Shown piece after piece: positions 33,498 through 46,244 of a DNA stretch of 64,000 bases. The stretch lies in assembly GCA_036365145.1 (NCBI GenBank), contig JAEOAD010000018.1, forward strand, positions 8,946,001-9,010,000, written 5' to 3'. The DNA is from Orientallactaga sibirica (taxonomy: Eukaryota; Chordata; Mammalia; Rodentia; Dipodidae). The notes beneath the pieces are model-generated. The model was not told the DNA's origin, searched no databases, and saw only the letters and a list, made by a program, of their open reading frames with translations. Each line of letters begins with the position of its first letter. The stretch's first letter is position 1. A program made the position numbers and the translations under genes.

Positions 33498-36135
33498 TGA
33501 GTCAAGACATGGAAGACCTCAACAACCTGTTGATCAAGCTTAATGAAGACATGATCAAATGCAAGAATGAATTCCAGGAAGAATGAAGAAAATCAGAACT
33601 TGAATTAAAATCATACCTCAAAAAAAGAGATGGACACAATGCAAAATAGCACAACAGAAAACAAAAATCATACAGAAATTATAAAAACCTCTCTAGAACT
33701 CACCAACAGAGTTACTCAGACAGTTACTCCACACAGAACAGTCAACCAATCTCAAGAGCCAACAAACAGAAGATCACAATAACCAAAATAGACCAGGCTC
33801 AAAAGAGTACAAAACACAAAGCACCAAACCCCATAAAACATCTAATCATGGCAAGGATTAATTCAAACCTTGCAGTAATATCTTTAAATATTAATGATTT
33901 TAACTCACCCATCAAAGACACAGATTATCAGGGTGGATCAAAAATTAGACCCTTCTATCTTCTGTCTTCAAGAAACCCACCTCCACATTAATGGTAGATA
34001 CCCTCTCAGGGTGAAAGGTTGGAAAATGATATTCCAAGAAAATGGAAATAAAAAGCAAGTGGGTGTTGCTATATTAATATCTGATAAAATAGGCTTCAAA
34101 CCAAAAGTAATCAAAAAGACAAAGAAGGCCACTTCTTACTTATCAAGGGAATGATCAAATATGAGCGCATCACAATCATAAATCTATATGTACCAAACAA
34201 AGGTGCACCACAGTTTATAAAACAATATCTATTCTACAATAAGAGAGAAATAAACACCAGTGCCATTATAGGTGGAGACTTCAATATTCCACTATCTTCA
34301 ATGGACATATTCAAGAAGACAATCAACAGGGAAATAATAGACCTCAAAACATTACAGATCAACTAGACCTAATGGATATCTACAGAACTTTCCACTCTAA
34401 CTCTGCAGAATACACATTTTTCTCAGCAGCACACAGAACATATATTAGGACATAAAGCGTGTGTTTATACAGTCAGGATAATTGAAGTAACTTCGTGCAT
34501 CATGTCAGATCACAATGCTTTAAAGCTAGAAATTAAAAATAAGACACACATCAAGAACTTCACCAGCTCCTGAAGACCAAACAGCACATTTTAAAACAAT
34601 GAATGGGTCGTGGAAGAAATCAAAGAAGAAATTGTAAAATTCCTAGAATTAAGTGATAATTACAACACAACCTACCAAAACTTATGGGACACAATGAAGG
34701 CAGTCCTAAAGGGAAAATTCATAGTCCTAAATGCCTTCATTACAAAGACAGATCCCAAATTACCAACCTGACTATCCATCTAAAGGCATTGGAAAAACAA
34801 GAAGAATCCATTTCAAAGATTTCCAGATGGAAAGAAATAATCAAGATTAGAGCAGAAATTAATGAATTGGAAACTAAGAAAACAATTTTTAAAAATCAGT
34901 AAAATGAAGAGTTGGTTCTCTGAAAAAAAAAAAAAATTGACAAATCCCTGGTCAAATTGATCAAGCAAATAAAAGGAGAAGACTCAAATTAACAAAATCA
35001 GAAATTAAAAAAGGAGAGATTACACCAGATATCAATGAAATTGGAAGAATCATCAGGGCATACTTCAAAAACCTCTACTCCACAAAATTGAATAATCTGG
35101 GAGAAATGGATGAATTTCTAGACACATACCACCTACCAAAACTAAACTTAGAGCAGACTCCTAAACAAACCTATCACATCCATGAAGATTGAAAAGTAAA
35201 TCAAATATCTCCTCAAGAAGAAAAGTCCAGGAATGGATGGATTCTCAGCTGAATTCTATCAAACCTTCATTGAAGGATTGAAACCAATTTTTCTGAAACT
35301 TTTTCGCAGAAATAGAGACCTGAGAATTCTCCTTAACTCATTTAGGAAGCTAGGATCACTTTAATACCAAAACCAAACAAATATGCACCAAGAAAAGAAA
35401 ATTATATGCCTATTTCCCTGATGAATTTAGATGCAAAGTGCCTGAATAAAGTCCTTACAAACCAAATTCAACAACACATCAAAAGCGTTATCCACCTTGA
35501 TCAAGTAGGCATCATCCCAGGGATGCAGAGATGGTTTAGCATATGGATATCAATCAACATAATTCACAACAAAATAAACTGAACCTTAAGAACCATAAGA
35601 TCATCTCAATTTATGCAGAGAAGACTGTTGACAAAACACAACACCACTCTATTATCAGAATGCTGGAGAGAATAGACATGGAGGGTTTATATCTCAACAC
35701 AATAAAGGCTATATATATAAAGCTCCTAAAGCCCGAATAATTCTTATGGGGAAAAACTCAAGAAGTTCCCACTGAGATTAGGGATGGGGGTGCCCACTCT
35801 CACCACTGCTCTTCAACATAGTACCAGAAGTACTAGCCCAAGCAATAAGACAGAAGAAAGATATAAAAGGGATTCAAACTGGAAAGGAAGAAGTCAAGTT
35901 AGCCCTGTTTGCAGATGACATGATCCTATATATAAGTGACCCAAAAGTCTCCATCTCAAGACTTCTAAAGGTGACAAATTCCTTCAGCAAAGTGGCAGAA
36001 TACAAAATCAATGCACAAAAATCAGTAGCTTTTCTATATGGTAATGACAAATATACAAATATAACCAAGATGTGGGATATCTTCTTGCTGAAATTCTTCT
36101 ACTCAGCAATAAGGGAAAAAATGACACATTGAAAT
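33498..36135 (+). mobile_element. L1 body, plus strand (ORF1 remnant to RT domain)
   Basis: 33498-33800 is A-rich and looks like the ORF1 coiled-coil side; most of ORF1 is missing. ORF2 starts near 33849 ('atggcaaggattaattcaaa'). Endonuclease blocks 'LNINDFNSPIK', 'CLQETHLHINGRYPLRVKGW', 'NLYVPNKGAPQF' and 'IGGDFNIPLSSMD' follow in shifting frames. The RT active-site block '[10 protein letters not shown]' lies at about 35904-35933. Multiple frameshifts and stops make it a pseudogene. The protein would nick target DNA and copy L1 RNA into it. Confidence 0.88.
35904..35933 (+). other. L1 RT catalytic FADD motif (relic)
   Basis: '[10 protein letters not shown]' is the RT motif with the two catalytic aspartates. 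It is preserved here although neighbouring frames are broken, which places the RT palm domain within this L1. Confidence 0.85.
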
Positions 36136-36915
36136 TTGTAGAAAAATGGTCAACTTGGAACAGATTATTCTAAGTAAACTCACAGGAGATCAGCCTGAGA
36201 TGCTGACACACCTGAATGGCATCTCAAGGTTTGGACAATAGGGAGGGTAGGGCTTCTGTGGCAAGGGAAGGGTGGTGGAGGAACACAAACCTGTACCCAA
36301 ATTGAACTAGTACCATATAATCCTAAAAGGTATAACCTTCAAGAGATCCTTAGGGGGAACACCTGAATCAAAGGGCCCTGGAGAGGCTGAGATGAAGTCT
36401 AACCTTAAATTTCTCCTGTTTCTCTTCTCTGTCTTTTTATTTTTTTCTTTTCCCTTGGTGCTGGCCTGTAATTCCCTGTTCCAGGATGTGCTCTACATCC
36501 ACAATGAGCTGTTGATCATAGAAACCTAATAGATCCCCCAAAACAAACAAGGCAGAATTCTGTTGAGCACTTGATTACCCACCAGAGGTTAATGGTAAGA
36601 CCCTACTGCTGAAGACACCATACACTGTCAGCATGGACCGTGGAGAGACCTGGTTGGAATCTGGAAGAGAGCCAGTCCCCAGACAATTAGCCCATCTAGT
36701 GCTGGAAGGCACTACATGAGCTATTAGGTAAAGTGGCCAACATCTGTCTGAGCAACTCAAAGTCTAAGTGACCAGGAAGCAAACAACCTGACATGATGCT
36801 CACACAGTGCAATAGTGGTACACAGCCTTAGTGCATAACCAGCTGCTCTTGGATTGGTTAACAGATCTGCTCAGTGAGAAGGAACTCATATCTGGAACTA
36901 GGAAACAAGATGAAT
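36136..36915 (+). mobile_element. L1 ORF2 extreme end and 3' UTR
   Basis: 'aaatggtcaacttggaacag' with 'attctaagtaaactcacagg' is the last part of ORF2, joined almost directly to RT sequence. The ORF2 C-terminal region is therefore deleted. 3' UTR text then follows ('gatgctgacacacctgaatg', 'ggtggtggaggaacac', 'gcaatagtggtacacagcct') and matches the L1 copy at 17560-17700. Confidence 0.7.
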
Positions 36916-37276
36916 GTTGGTGTCATTGCAGGGATGCTAGGATATCTCAACATATGCAAATTAATAATTGTAATACCACTCAAAAATAAATAGCAGAAAC
37001 CAATCACTTAATAATCTCAACAAATGCAGAAAAGGCCTTTGGCCATGTTAAACCTTCCTTCATATTAAAATCCCCAAATAAACTGCATAAAAATAGTAAA
37101 AATAATATGACAAATCAACATTATGCTAAGTGGGAAAACACCTGAAGGCAGTTTTTAAAAAGTTCAGCAAAGAGACAAGAGTATTTTTACTTTCAATATA
37201 GTGTTGAAGGTCAGCCTTAGCAAGAAGGCCAGAGAAAGAAGGAAAAGGGATAAAAATAGGAAAGAAAGAAGTCAGT

Positions 37277-37490
37277 GGAGCTGGAGAGATGGCTTAGCAG
37301 TTAATCGCTTGCATATGAAGCCTAAGGACACTGGTTCAAGGCTCAATTCCCCAGGACCCATGTAAGCCAGATGCACAAGGTAGCATATGCATCTGGAGTT
37401 TGTTTGCAGTGGCTGGAGGCCCTGGTGTGCCCATTCTCTATCTGCCTCTTTCTCTCTCTCTCTTTCTCAAATAAATTAAATTAAATTTAA
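37277..37490 (+). mobile_element. B2-superfamily SINE, short subtype
   Basis: Near-consensus: 'ggagctggagagatggctta', 'gtaagccagatgcacaaggt', 'gcatctggagtttgtttgca', 'gtggctggaggccctggtg', CT-rich stretch, AAATAAATT-type tail. It is nested in the old L1M. Confidence 0.94.
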
Positions 37491-38163
37491 AAAATAGGTC
37501 AAAGTATTCCTTATTTATAGACAGCATGATCTTATACTTTAAAGACCCTAAAATGTCACCAGAAAACTGTTATATATAAAAAAACCTCTTCTGGAGAGCC
37601 TCAGGATAACATCTACATATAAAAATAAAACTAGTATTTTTTCTGACCAGAATGAACTTGTCAAGAAAGAAACTGGGAAAATAATTCCATTTTAAAGATT
37701 TTTTTTAAAAAATAATATATCTAATAATATACCTAACCAAGTAGATGAAAAACTTGTATAATGAAAACTATACAAAACTGAAGAAAGAAATTGAGAAAGA
37801 CACTAGAAATCAAAACAATAGCTCAAGCTCATGAAAAGGCAGAATTAATATTATGATAATTATTACATTACTGAAAGTGGTCTACAGATTCAATGCAATC
37901 TTCATTAAATTCTTAGGATATTCTTCGTAGAATTAAGAAAAATCCTAAAATTCATTACAATTATAAAGTTAATATTCAAGAGACCCTAAATAGCCAGAAC
38001 AGAGGTATCACAAAACCTGATAAAATATACTACACTGTCACAGTATCATGCCCCTAAAACAGACATATATATATATAAACAAAATAGAAGACTCAGAATA
38101 AAAACACACACCAGTTACAGACACTTAACCTTTGACAAAGGAGTCAAAATGTTTACCAGAAGA

Positions 38164-38439
38164 GGGCTGGAGAGATGGCTTACCGGTTAAGGCACCTGCC
38201 TGCTAAGCCTAAGAACCCAGTTCCAATCTCCAGGTCCCACATCTAGCCAGATGCAAAGTGATGCAAGGGCGCAATGCCACACTTGCCCACAAGGGGCGCA
38301 CAGATCTGGATTTCGTTCACAGCAGCTGAGAGACTGCTGGCGCGCCCATTCTCTATCTGTCTCCCTCTGCCTCTCTCTCTGTCTGTCTCTCCTGTGTCTC
38401 TCTCCAAAAATAAAAATAAATAAAAATAAAAATAAAAAA
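38164..38439 (+). mobile_element. B2-superfamily SINE, long subtype
   Basis: 'gggctggagagatggcttac', 'gttccaatctccaggtccca', 'atgcaagggcgcaatgccac', 'gcagctgagagactgctggc', CT-rich stretch, and an AAAATAAATAAAAATA tail. 'aaaatgtttaccagaa' flanks both ends. This is a good reference copy for the long subtype. Confidence 0.95.
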
Positions 38440-38596
38440 TGTTTACCAGAACAACAGCCTCTTTAGCAAATGATGCTGAGAAAACTGGAAATCTGGATAT
38501 CCAATGTAAAAGAATAAAGTTATGTCATTATCAGTTACCCTGCATGGAAAAAAATCATAATGGGTCAAAGACCTTAGTATAAAAGCTGAAACATTG

Positions 38597-38822
38597 AAGA
38601 CTGCAGAGATGGCTTAGCAGTTAAGGTGCTTGCCTGTGAAGTCTAGGACCCAGGTTCAGCTCCCCAGAACCCACATAAGCCAGACACACATGATGACACA
38701 TGCACACAAGGTTGCTCATGTGCACAAGATGGCACACATATCTGGAGTTTGATTGCAGTGGCTAAGTCCCTGGCAGGCCAATTCTCTCTCTGTGTCTATC
38801 TCTTTCATAAATAAAATTTTTA
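38597..38822 (+). mobile_element. B2-superfamily SINE with internal short duplication
   Basis: Head 'ctgcagagatggcttagcag', 'ggttcagctccccagaaccc', then 'cacatgcacacaaggttgct' and 'catgtgcacaagatggcaca', a repeated 'gcacaagrt' block not in most copies. The tail is 'cataaataaaattttt'. 'aaaagctgaaac' flanks both ends (38581 and 38823). Confidence 0.92.
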
Positions 38823-40089
38823 AAAAGCTGAAACTTTGTAACTGCTGCAGGAAAACCTAGCCATAACACTTCAAGATTTTAACATAGGTCAAGAATTTCT
38901 GAAAATGACTCTTGATAGCACAGGAAATAATCCCATGATGGGATCATATGAAATTTAAAAAACAATTCTACAAAGCCAAGCAAACCATCATCAGAGTAAA
39001 GCCCCAGTGTACAGAGTAGGAGATAATGCTTTGCCAATCCAGATAGTATATTAGTCCCTAGAATCCATAAAGAGCCCCAAAGTTAAATACCAAAAGAGGG
39101 ACATTCAATCAAATGGGCTATAATTAACTGAATTGATATTTCTCACAGAAATACAAATTGCTAAAAAATACTAGAAAATATGTTCCCCATCCTTACATAT
39201 CAATGAAATGCAAATTTAAACTGCTTTGTGATTCTATTATCCCAGTTGGAATGGCTATTATCAAGAAAACAAAGGGTAACAAATGCTGGTGAAGATATGG
39301 GGAAAGAGAAAGACTTAAATACTGTTAGTTAAACACCCTGGGATCTTATCTGGTACAGTCATGATGTAAATCATTTTGGGGGTCCCTAAAAATAGGTATC
39401 ATATTATTCAGTTATCCTCAAAGAATTCTAAGTCAGCCTACCACAGAAATACTTGTACATCTATGTTCACAGCTTAATTAGTCACAATATCTAAAATATG
39501 GAACCAGTCAAATCAGCAGATGAATGAGTAAAGAAAATGTGTTACACATACATGATTGAATTTTATTCAGCTGTCAATGATGAAATCACAACATAAGCAG
39601 ACAAAAGTGTATATAAATGGATGGAACTAGAGGTCATTATATTAAGTGAAGTAAGCATACTTGGAAACAAAAATCACATGCTTTCTATCATATGCAGGAT
39701 TTGTCTATCATCTATATGACAAGAAATTAGAAAGAGGACTATCAGATGGGAGGGATAGCTATAAATGGAAGAGTACAGGAGAATAAGAGAGGGCAATAGA
39801 TTCTGTGTATTATGAAAGCGGAAAGAAGGTGGACCAGCCAAAGGGAGTGAGGAGGGATGGAGGAAGACAATGGAGCAAAAAGAATAAAAATTAATGCACA
39901 AGTACATCAAATAAGGTCCTTCTTTGGGACAAGGATCAGGAGTATGAGCTTTTTTCCAAGTAGTCCATTTCATGTTTCACAACATCCCTGCTATTTAATA
40001 AAGTCTGAAAATGACTAAAGCTTCAATTCTGGTGAAAAATTCATGTGCACATGTTTAAATCCTCAATGGGATTTTCTTCATTTTTGCTT

Positions 40090-40200
40090 GTGTATGCATG
40101 CTATGCATGTACATTTCTTCATATTTGTATGGGCACTTATGAGTATTTGTACTTGTGGAAACCAGAGGTTGACATAGGGTATCTTCCTCATCACTCTGTA
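40090..40200 (-). mobile_element. B4-like SINE fragment
   Basis: 'gtgtatgcatgctatgcatg', 'ggaaaccagaggttgacata' and 'gtatcttcctcatcactctg' are an antisense B4-type tail and middle. The tRNA-like head is absent. Confidence 0.65.
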
Positions 40201-41040
40201 CCTAAAAAGCTAGAAGGGTGACTAAAAGAGGGCATAAGATGGTAAGGAAGGGGAGTGAGGACAGGGTAAAAGGACACATATTACATGTAAACAGAAAAGA
40301 GGGGAGATAGTGGTAGGAGGAAATGAGGGGAATAGAATCAACTCAAGTTTTGCTTGAAATGCCAGAATGATATCTAAAACTCTATATACTAACTAATATA
40401 AAATAAATGCCTAAAATGGCTCCTGAAGGGGGAGAATTTTTTAAAGGTTTGACAGAATGTAGATGAAAATAAAGGAAGCTCTAAGCCCTAGAATTTTACT
40501 TTGATCTTCATATGCTAAGAACTTAGTCTACCCAATGTCTTGGGGCAGGAATATGAACAAATCACTCTAAATATTAGTATGATACTCATATCTTTTTGTT
40601 TTCGGTTTACACAATATTAATCTGAAACAAAAAAATGCCACCTTCATAATAATTTTAAACTTCAGAGACCTTTTCTGTATATATGCTCATGTATACACAC
40701 AGGCATGTGCATGTACAAGTATGTCTCACACACAACCAAGATCCCCAGCTTCTCTTTTATGATGGGCTGTCCGATAGTTCTGGATCTCAGTTCCATTCTC
40801 AGAAAAGGGATCAGTGACCATCTTTTGCCCCTTCATATGGGCATGGATATGCACACATCATTTCCTCCATTCAGTTGTGAAGGTAGATATGTCTGGCTTC
40901 ATACATTTATGCTATCTACTTGGCCTGAGTAAGAATTTCATTTGCAAGCTTAGTGATAGTATATTTGAGCTGAGCCCAGAGGTTCACAGTTCTGGCTTTC
41001 TGTTAGAGGAGTGATAACAAATCCCTCCTGGTATTTTTTG
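40201..41040. other. Unique DNA
   Basis: Short GA-rich stretch at 40210-40330; nothing else recognised. Overlapping plus frames at 40705-41014 have no recognisable domain. Confidence 0.4.
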
Positions 41041-41043
41041 TTA

Positions 41044-41225
41044 AAATATTTTTATTTTCTTAGAGAGAAAGGGAGAGGAGCATGACATGTCCTCTTGCCA
41101 CTGTAAATAAACTCTAGATGTGTGTGCCAATTTGTGCATATGGCTTTATTGGTACTGGGGAACCACACTTGGGCCAGAAGGCTTTGAAGCAAATTCCTTT
41201 AACTGATAAGCCATTCCCCAGGCCC
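41044..41225 (-). mobile_element. B2-superfamily SINE, diverged
   Basis: 'atatttttattttcttagag', 'aaactctagatgtgtgtgcc' and 'gccattccccaggccc' read antisense with many changes, placing it among the older copies. Confidence 0.82.
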
Positions 41226-41634
41226 CTCTAGGGATTCTGATTTAGGTTTTTGAGCATCTACATGTTCTGAGGATTCTAAGTTGTAGCATGGATGGAGAAG
41301 TCTGCTCAGGGAATTGGGACTTGGAGGAGGAAAGTGAGTTGTCCAAAGACAGATCTACGGTTTGAGGAGCTATAATTAAAGTCAGGTCCCCTGACGGGAC
41401 CTGAAATGTTTTTCTCTGTTTCATATTGTGTGGGGAAATATGAAGCAGCGGGTAAGCTGATCAAAACACCAGACTTAAAATTTATTTTGAGTTTGTTCAG
41501 TTATAAACATTTATTGCCATTAGCTCATTTATTCCCCTAAAATGCCTTCTTAGTTCTTGTTTCTGTAACTAGGATTGTATGGTTCTGGAAATAAAAGGTA
41601 TCAGGGGAAAGCGAACTTATATACAACTAATAGA

Positions 41635-41765
41635 TTCTATAAGTCAAAGTTGTTGTAAGTGCTTTACTATGATTTTCAGTTCATTTTTGCAGTAACTCTA
41701 GAAGATTAGAATTATTGGCTGGATTTCAAAATGATGAAACAGGTTCAAATGAGTTTTGTCAGTGG
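41635..41765 (+). mobile_element. MIR fragment
   Basis: 'taagtgctttactatgattt', then 'gcagtaactctagaagatta' and 'aaaatgatgaaacaggttca', give the MIR core order (regional duplication of 'taggtattattatccccattt' type). Ancient and diverged. Confidence 0.6.
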
Positions 41766-41767
41766 AT

Positions 41768-41969
41768 GACTGTAGTTTAAATATGAAGGGCCCCCTCCCA
41801 AAAGGCTTGTATGTGGAAGGCTTGGTCTAAAGCTAGGAATGTTCTCAGGAGACTGCTGGATTATGAGAGAAATAACTTTAATAATGGATTGACCTATTGA
41901 ACTCCTAGATAACTGATATTAGGAGGTTGATCCAGATTGCATGAAGTAAGCCAGTGGGGGCATGCTTTT
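41768..41969 (+). mobile_element. Medium repeat (MaLR/hAT-like), left part
   Basis: 'gactgtagtttaaatatgaa' with 'ggccccctcccaaaa', 'ggaaggcttggtct' and 'aagccagtgggggcatgctt' match a rodent 'TGTGATGGTTTGAATATG' element. A solo LTR interrupts it, and it resumes at 42318. Confidence 0.65.
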
Positions 41970-42317
41970 ATCATAGATACCTTCTTGTTGCTGGGTTAAA
42001 GTATTCACCCAGAAGCAGCTGAATGGAGAAAAGTTTTATTTTGGTTTATAGTCATAAGAGAAAACTTCATGATATCAGGGGAAAGTATGGCACGAGCAGA
42101 AACTGGACATCACCTCTTTGCCAATAGCAGTTGAAAAATAGCAGCAGGAGAGTGAGCTGAACTAACACTACTTGTGATCTAGGAGCTTTTAAACCTCAAG
42201 GTCTACCTCCAGTGACATTCCTCTTCAAGCAAGATTCCACCTCCCAAATTGCCACTAGCTGGGGACTAAGTATTCTTAACACACGAGTTTATAGGGGGCA
42301 CCTGATTAAAACCCACA
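41970..42317 (-). mobile_element. Solo LTR, second MaLR-like family, nested
   Basis: 'ttgttgctgggttaaagtat', 'gttttattttggtttatagt', 'gcacgagcagaaactggaca', 'ccactagctggggactaagt' and 'gtttatagggggcacctgat' align with the LTRs at 29664 and 31246. Its right end is near 'acccaca'. No exact target duplication is visible. Confidence 0.78.
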
Positions 42318-42515
42318 AGACTTTTCTTATCTTTTTCTTTCTGCTACTAACTGAAATGAGGTATGTAGCTTTGCTTGGCCACACTCTCGTGGGTCTGATA
42401 TTCTGCCTTCTGTGGGGTAGGAGGAATCTACATGGGGTGAAAGCACTGAAACTTTGAGCCAGAATAAATCTCTTCTTTAAGTTATATATGTCAGGTATTT
42501 TTACAGCAATAACTA
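42318..42515 (+). mobile_element. Medium repeat (MaLR/hAT-like), right part
   Basis: 'gagccagaataaatctcttc', 'gttatatatgtcaggtattt' and 'tacagcaataacta' are the standard end of the element begun at 41768. Confidence 0.65.
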
Positions 42516-44783
42516 TTTGCTATTTATGCACTTATTTGTTCTTATTCTATTACCTTCAAAGGTGATTTTTTTAAAAAAAGAGTTTACTAGTATGTAAGAT
42601 CCTCAAAGGCAGGGTATTAAAAATATTGGTTTGCTATTTGTTTTTCCTGCTGACTATAACACTGATGACATACAGTAGATGTTAAATAAAAGGCAGTATT
42701 AATGTCATCCCTTCCCATTCCAAGGCTCAGAAAACAAGCAAAAAGACCTTGTGGGGTATGACAGGTGACTTTCCTTGCAGGAGGAGAGGGGTGTCTCATG
42801 TTGCCATCACCATGGTTATAATAGTAGGCAAAATTGAGATATATCCTAAGCAGCAGCTATTCAAGGCTTGAAACAGAATGACTAAGAGGAAGACTAAGAT
42901 TTTAAGGGAGAACAAAGTGAAATGAACAGTTGGAATGTACTATTGAAGTGTACCTGCTGGTTTTGCCAATATCATACATGGGATATTTGTGAGATTGCTA
43001 AATTAGGGAACAATTATGACAAAGGGTTGATGTTTACATAAATTTTGAAATACTCTTTACCACTGGTAATGTCATGCACCATGTAAAAAAGCTGTTACAT
43101 ACCTGGATAGATTGCACAACAGTCATTTTGAATAACCTATCATATAAATTCCATGATATAGTTATCTTTTTGTGTTTTTCCTCTTGGTGCTGGAGACCTC
43201 TTCCTTATCTCATTGCCAGTAACTTAGAATGAACCTATGTAGATTGCATGTATATGCTTTTTAAAATATTTATACTCTTTGATTTGAACTAGGGAAAAAG
43301 TACTGATTTTTGTGTACTTTTGAAGCCTGAAAGTCTACAATGAAATACAATAACTTGAAATATAAAGAGGCTATTGAGCTAGTTTGGTTAGACTATAATA
43401 ATTATGTTATACAATTAGATTTTCTGGTTTTCAAAAGTTTGCAGTAGAATAAAATCTTGATGTGTTATTTTGATACTTAAAAGTAGCAAATATATGTGTT
43501 TAGAGGAACTGATTTTCAAAAAATAAATTCCTCCTGCAAATTGCCTGACAACCGGTATGGATGTATGCCAAGTGACAGAAATAGCCTAAGCATATCAGAA
43601 AGTGTGTTTTTAAAAATCTATAGTTAAGGGGAGCAAGATTCCATTGTCCTACAGAGTGTAGAAGCACACCTGGAACCACAGAAGTTGCTTAGTGAGAAGC
43701 CAACTATGGGAGTTTGGGGAGTTCCAGGAGGCATCCAGCTTTTCTTTTTCTGGTTTTGGTCTAAATTAGCTCTCATGATACTAATAAACTTCTTTTCACT
43801 GCTTGAATCAGAGGAACTTGCTCAGAAATATCTTTCTCATACTCACCCCTCCAGGATTTGGTACATATAGGCATCTAATAAATGTTTGTTGAGTGAAATG
43901 GCAATCGAAATGTCCCTAGAGAGATAACATTTCTCTAGGTTGAGGCACATACCCTAAGTATTCTAATTCTATGATCTTTCTCTGAAAGTTTCAGTTAATT
44001 TTAGCATTGAGATGGGAGTAACTTATTTTCTCTTCTTTTTTAGAGTATAATATTCCAGTGACACTTGACCTCCCAATAGTGAACTGAGATGTCATCTCTG
44101 TGTTATAAGTGATGCATGAAGTTCTCAGGCAGTTTGAGGAGTTTCTTCAAGGGCACTCAGCCTTGGAAGTGCTACTATGCAATGTCAACCCTGCTCTGTT
44201 CAGATTCTAGATGGGAACAGGTTTGTACAGTACAGGTTTGACCTTGGGCAAATAAAGGGTAAATCCTGGACTGATACTTGGTAAGATCTCTAAACCCTTG
44301 GGATGTGTTGGGATGAGAATTGTATGCTTTGTTGTCAAGGAGATCTTTGGACACACAGTATCCACTTGACCTCTGGAGCAGCTTAAGACTGAGGTCAACT
44401 TATGGGCAGCCAGCCTGATCTGTGTGACCAAACCAATGAAAATCCAGGCACCATGGTCCAGGTAAGTTTCCTTGGAGTTCCATACTCCAATGTGTCACAC
44501 ACATCATTGCTTGATTACTTAGGTGCTTAGGTGCTTCCTTTGGAGAAAATAACTGGCATCTTTCACCTGAGACCATCCTGGACTCTACCTTATGCAGCTT
44601 TGCCTGGTTCTGATCTTAATCTAGACTTTTTTTTTTTTTTTTTGCTATGACAAAACATAAATGCAAGTATAATAGTGTTGCTGAGTTTTGTGAGCCATTC
44701 TAGTGAGTTGTTAAACCTAGGAATTGTCTTGGTAAACTCTTAAATTACCAAGCTTACAAGTCCTCTCTGCAATACTGGGGTGG
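42516..44783. other. Unique DNA
   Basis: About 2.3 kb without a repeat I can name. A T-run at about 44628-44643 is not attached to a recognisable SINE. Confidence 0.4.
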
Positions 44784-45134
44784 TATGATAGTTTGATTCA
44801 GGTGTCCCCATAAACTTAAGTGTTCTGAATGCTTGTTCACCCCAGCTGATGGCAATTGGAAATTAAAGCCTCCTAGAGGCAGAGTATTATTGGGGGGCAG
44901 GCTTATGGGTATTATAGCCAGCTTCCCCTTGCCAGTGTTTGGCACACTCTATTGCTGCTGTTGTCCACCTAATGTTGGCCAGGGGTTGATATCCACCCTC
45001 TGCTCATGCCATCATTTTTCCTGCCATCATGGAGCTTCCCCCTTGAACCTGTAACCCAAAATAAACCTCTTTTTTTCCCACAAGCTTCTCTTGGTTGGGT
45101 GATTTCTACCAGCAATGAGAACCTGACTGCAATA
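44784..45134 (+). mobile_element. Solo LTR, second MaLR-like family
   Basis: 351 bp; 'gtttgattcaggtgtcccca', 'cctcctagaggcagagtatt', 'gccagtgtttggcacactct', 'catcatggagcttcccc', AATAAA at about 45060, ending 'ctgactgcaata'. 'ggtgg' before and 'ggtag' after are a 5-bp target duplication with one mismatch. Confidence 0.87.
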
Positions 45135-46240
45135 GGTAGGGACCAACAAGAAGGTCTAGAGAGGGCATCACTTTCCAAAGGCTAAAGTAAGACTGGAAAT
45201 AGCTTGTGAGCAAGGTATGAGTCTCAGGTGGTAATGACTTTTCACTGGGAATGGAACTAGGCCCCAGAGGCCAACATACCTATCTCCTTTTCCTTCTTGG
45301 CCAGAAACAGGGAATTACCTGATCAATCATCCTGTGAACTAGCCCCGATATATCAGACCTAAAGTATTTAATGTCCTGGCACATGCTATAAAAGTGAGGT
45401 GTATTTTCTATCAACTTTCATTGTGCCCCTCACATCTTCCCACAACTTCCTCTTTATTTTGTCTTTTCTTTTCTTACCTTCCTATTCTCACTTTCTGTTC
45501 ATTGCAATGTGCCTAGTGTTGTGCTACGTTCCTCAATGAAAAAAAACTAATAAAGCAGAGATGAGGCAACATGTAGTCCAAAATGGGAGGCTCTATCTGT
45601 TGGTTCTCCTTGCTGTGACTCTCATCTCCACCATGGTCTTGCTCTGGGTTCTTTTCTAGGTGGGACCAGGGCTCAGATGAAGACAGGGAGGAACTACAGT
45701 CTCAGTGATGTTGCTAGTTTTCTCACTTCTTATCTAAACTGTAGAATTAATTCTAGCATGTAATTAATGAATTATGAATGCTAGTTATCTTACCCCTATG
45801 CTCTGTCTCTTCCACCCCAGAGTTAGTATTCTTGTAGAAGCACAAACTAGTCTTTAAATGGTTTCTACCCACAATGACTTCTCCTTCTTAGGAGAGGGTA
45901 AGGAACTGACTATGTATACTTTAGGCAAGTGAAAAATGTTTGGACTTTGTTAGAATTATGGAAGATTCATAGAACTCAACTCCACCTATCACTCAGATAC
46001 ATGGATTTTCTTTAAGAAAAGACACCACTCATCTACCTGCTATCCCCAGGTAGCATGACATTACATAACCTTACACAGATGTTTTGAGTTTTAAAGACAT
46101 ATATTTTATTACCAAAAATAAAAAGAATTACGTTTGTTTGCCAAACAGATTTTGTTTTCTTCCTCTCTTGACCCTCTTTCTGCCCATACTTTACCCCTTG
46201 ATTTCTCCGGTGGCCACCTTTCTGCTTTCATATGTTTGTT
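45135..46240. other. Unique DNA
   Basis: No gene or named repeat recognised. Confidence 0.4.
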
Positions 46241-46244
46241 TTTA

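Larger units (their letters stand above)
36919..39985 (+). mobile_element. Old L1M, ORF2 RT to 3' UTR, plus strand
   Basis: 'gcagggatgctaggatatct' and 'tgcagaaaaggcctttggcc' open in the RT fingers. Text continues through the thumb and C-terminal region (38000-38600) to 'ggatggaactagaggtcatt' with 'aagtgaagtaagca' at the ORF2 end (39620-39660), and a 3' end with AATAAAAATTAA near 39885. It is more diverged than the copy at 33498 and interrupted by three SINEs. Confidence 0.8.

Noticed and set aside
33894..36132. Possible active L1 ORF2
   Set aside because: Endonuclease and RT motifs are recognisable but lie in different frames with stops and large deletions; the element cannot be functional.
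41970..42317. LTR pairs at 41970 and 44784 as one full element
   Set aside because: They are in opposite orientations and belong to separate solo insertions.
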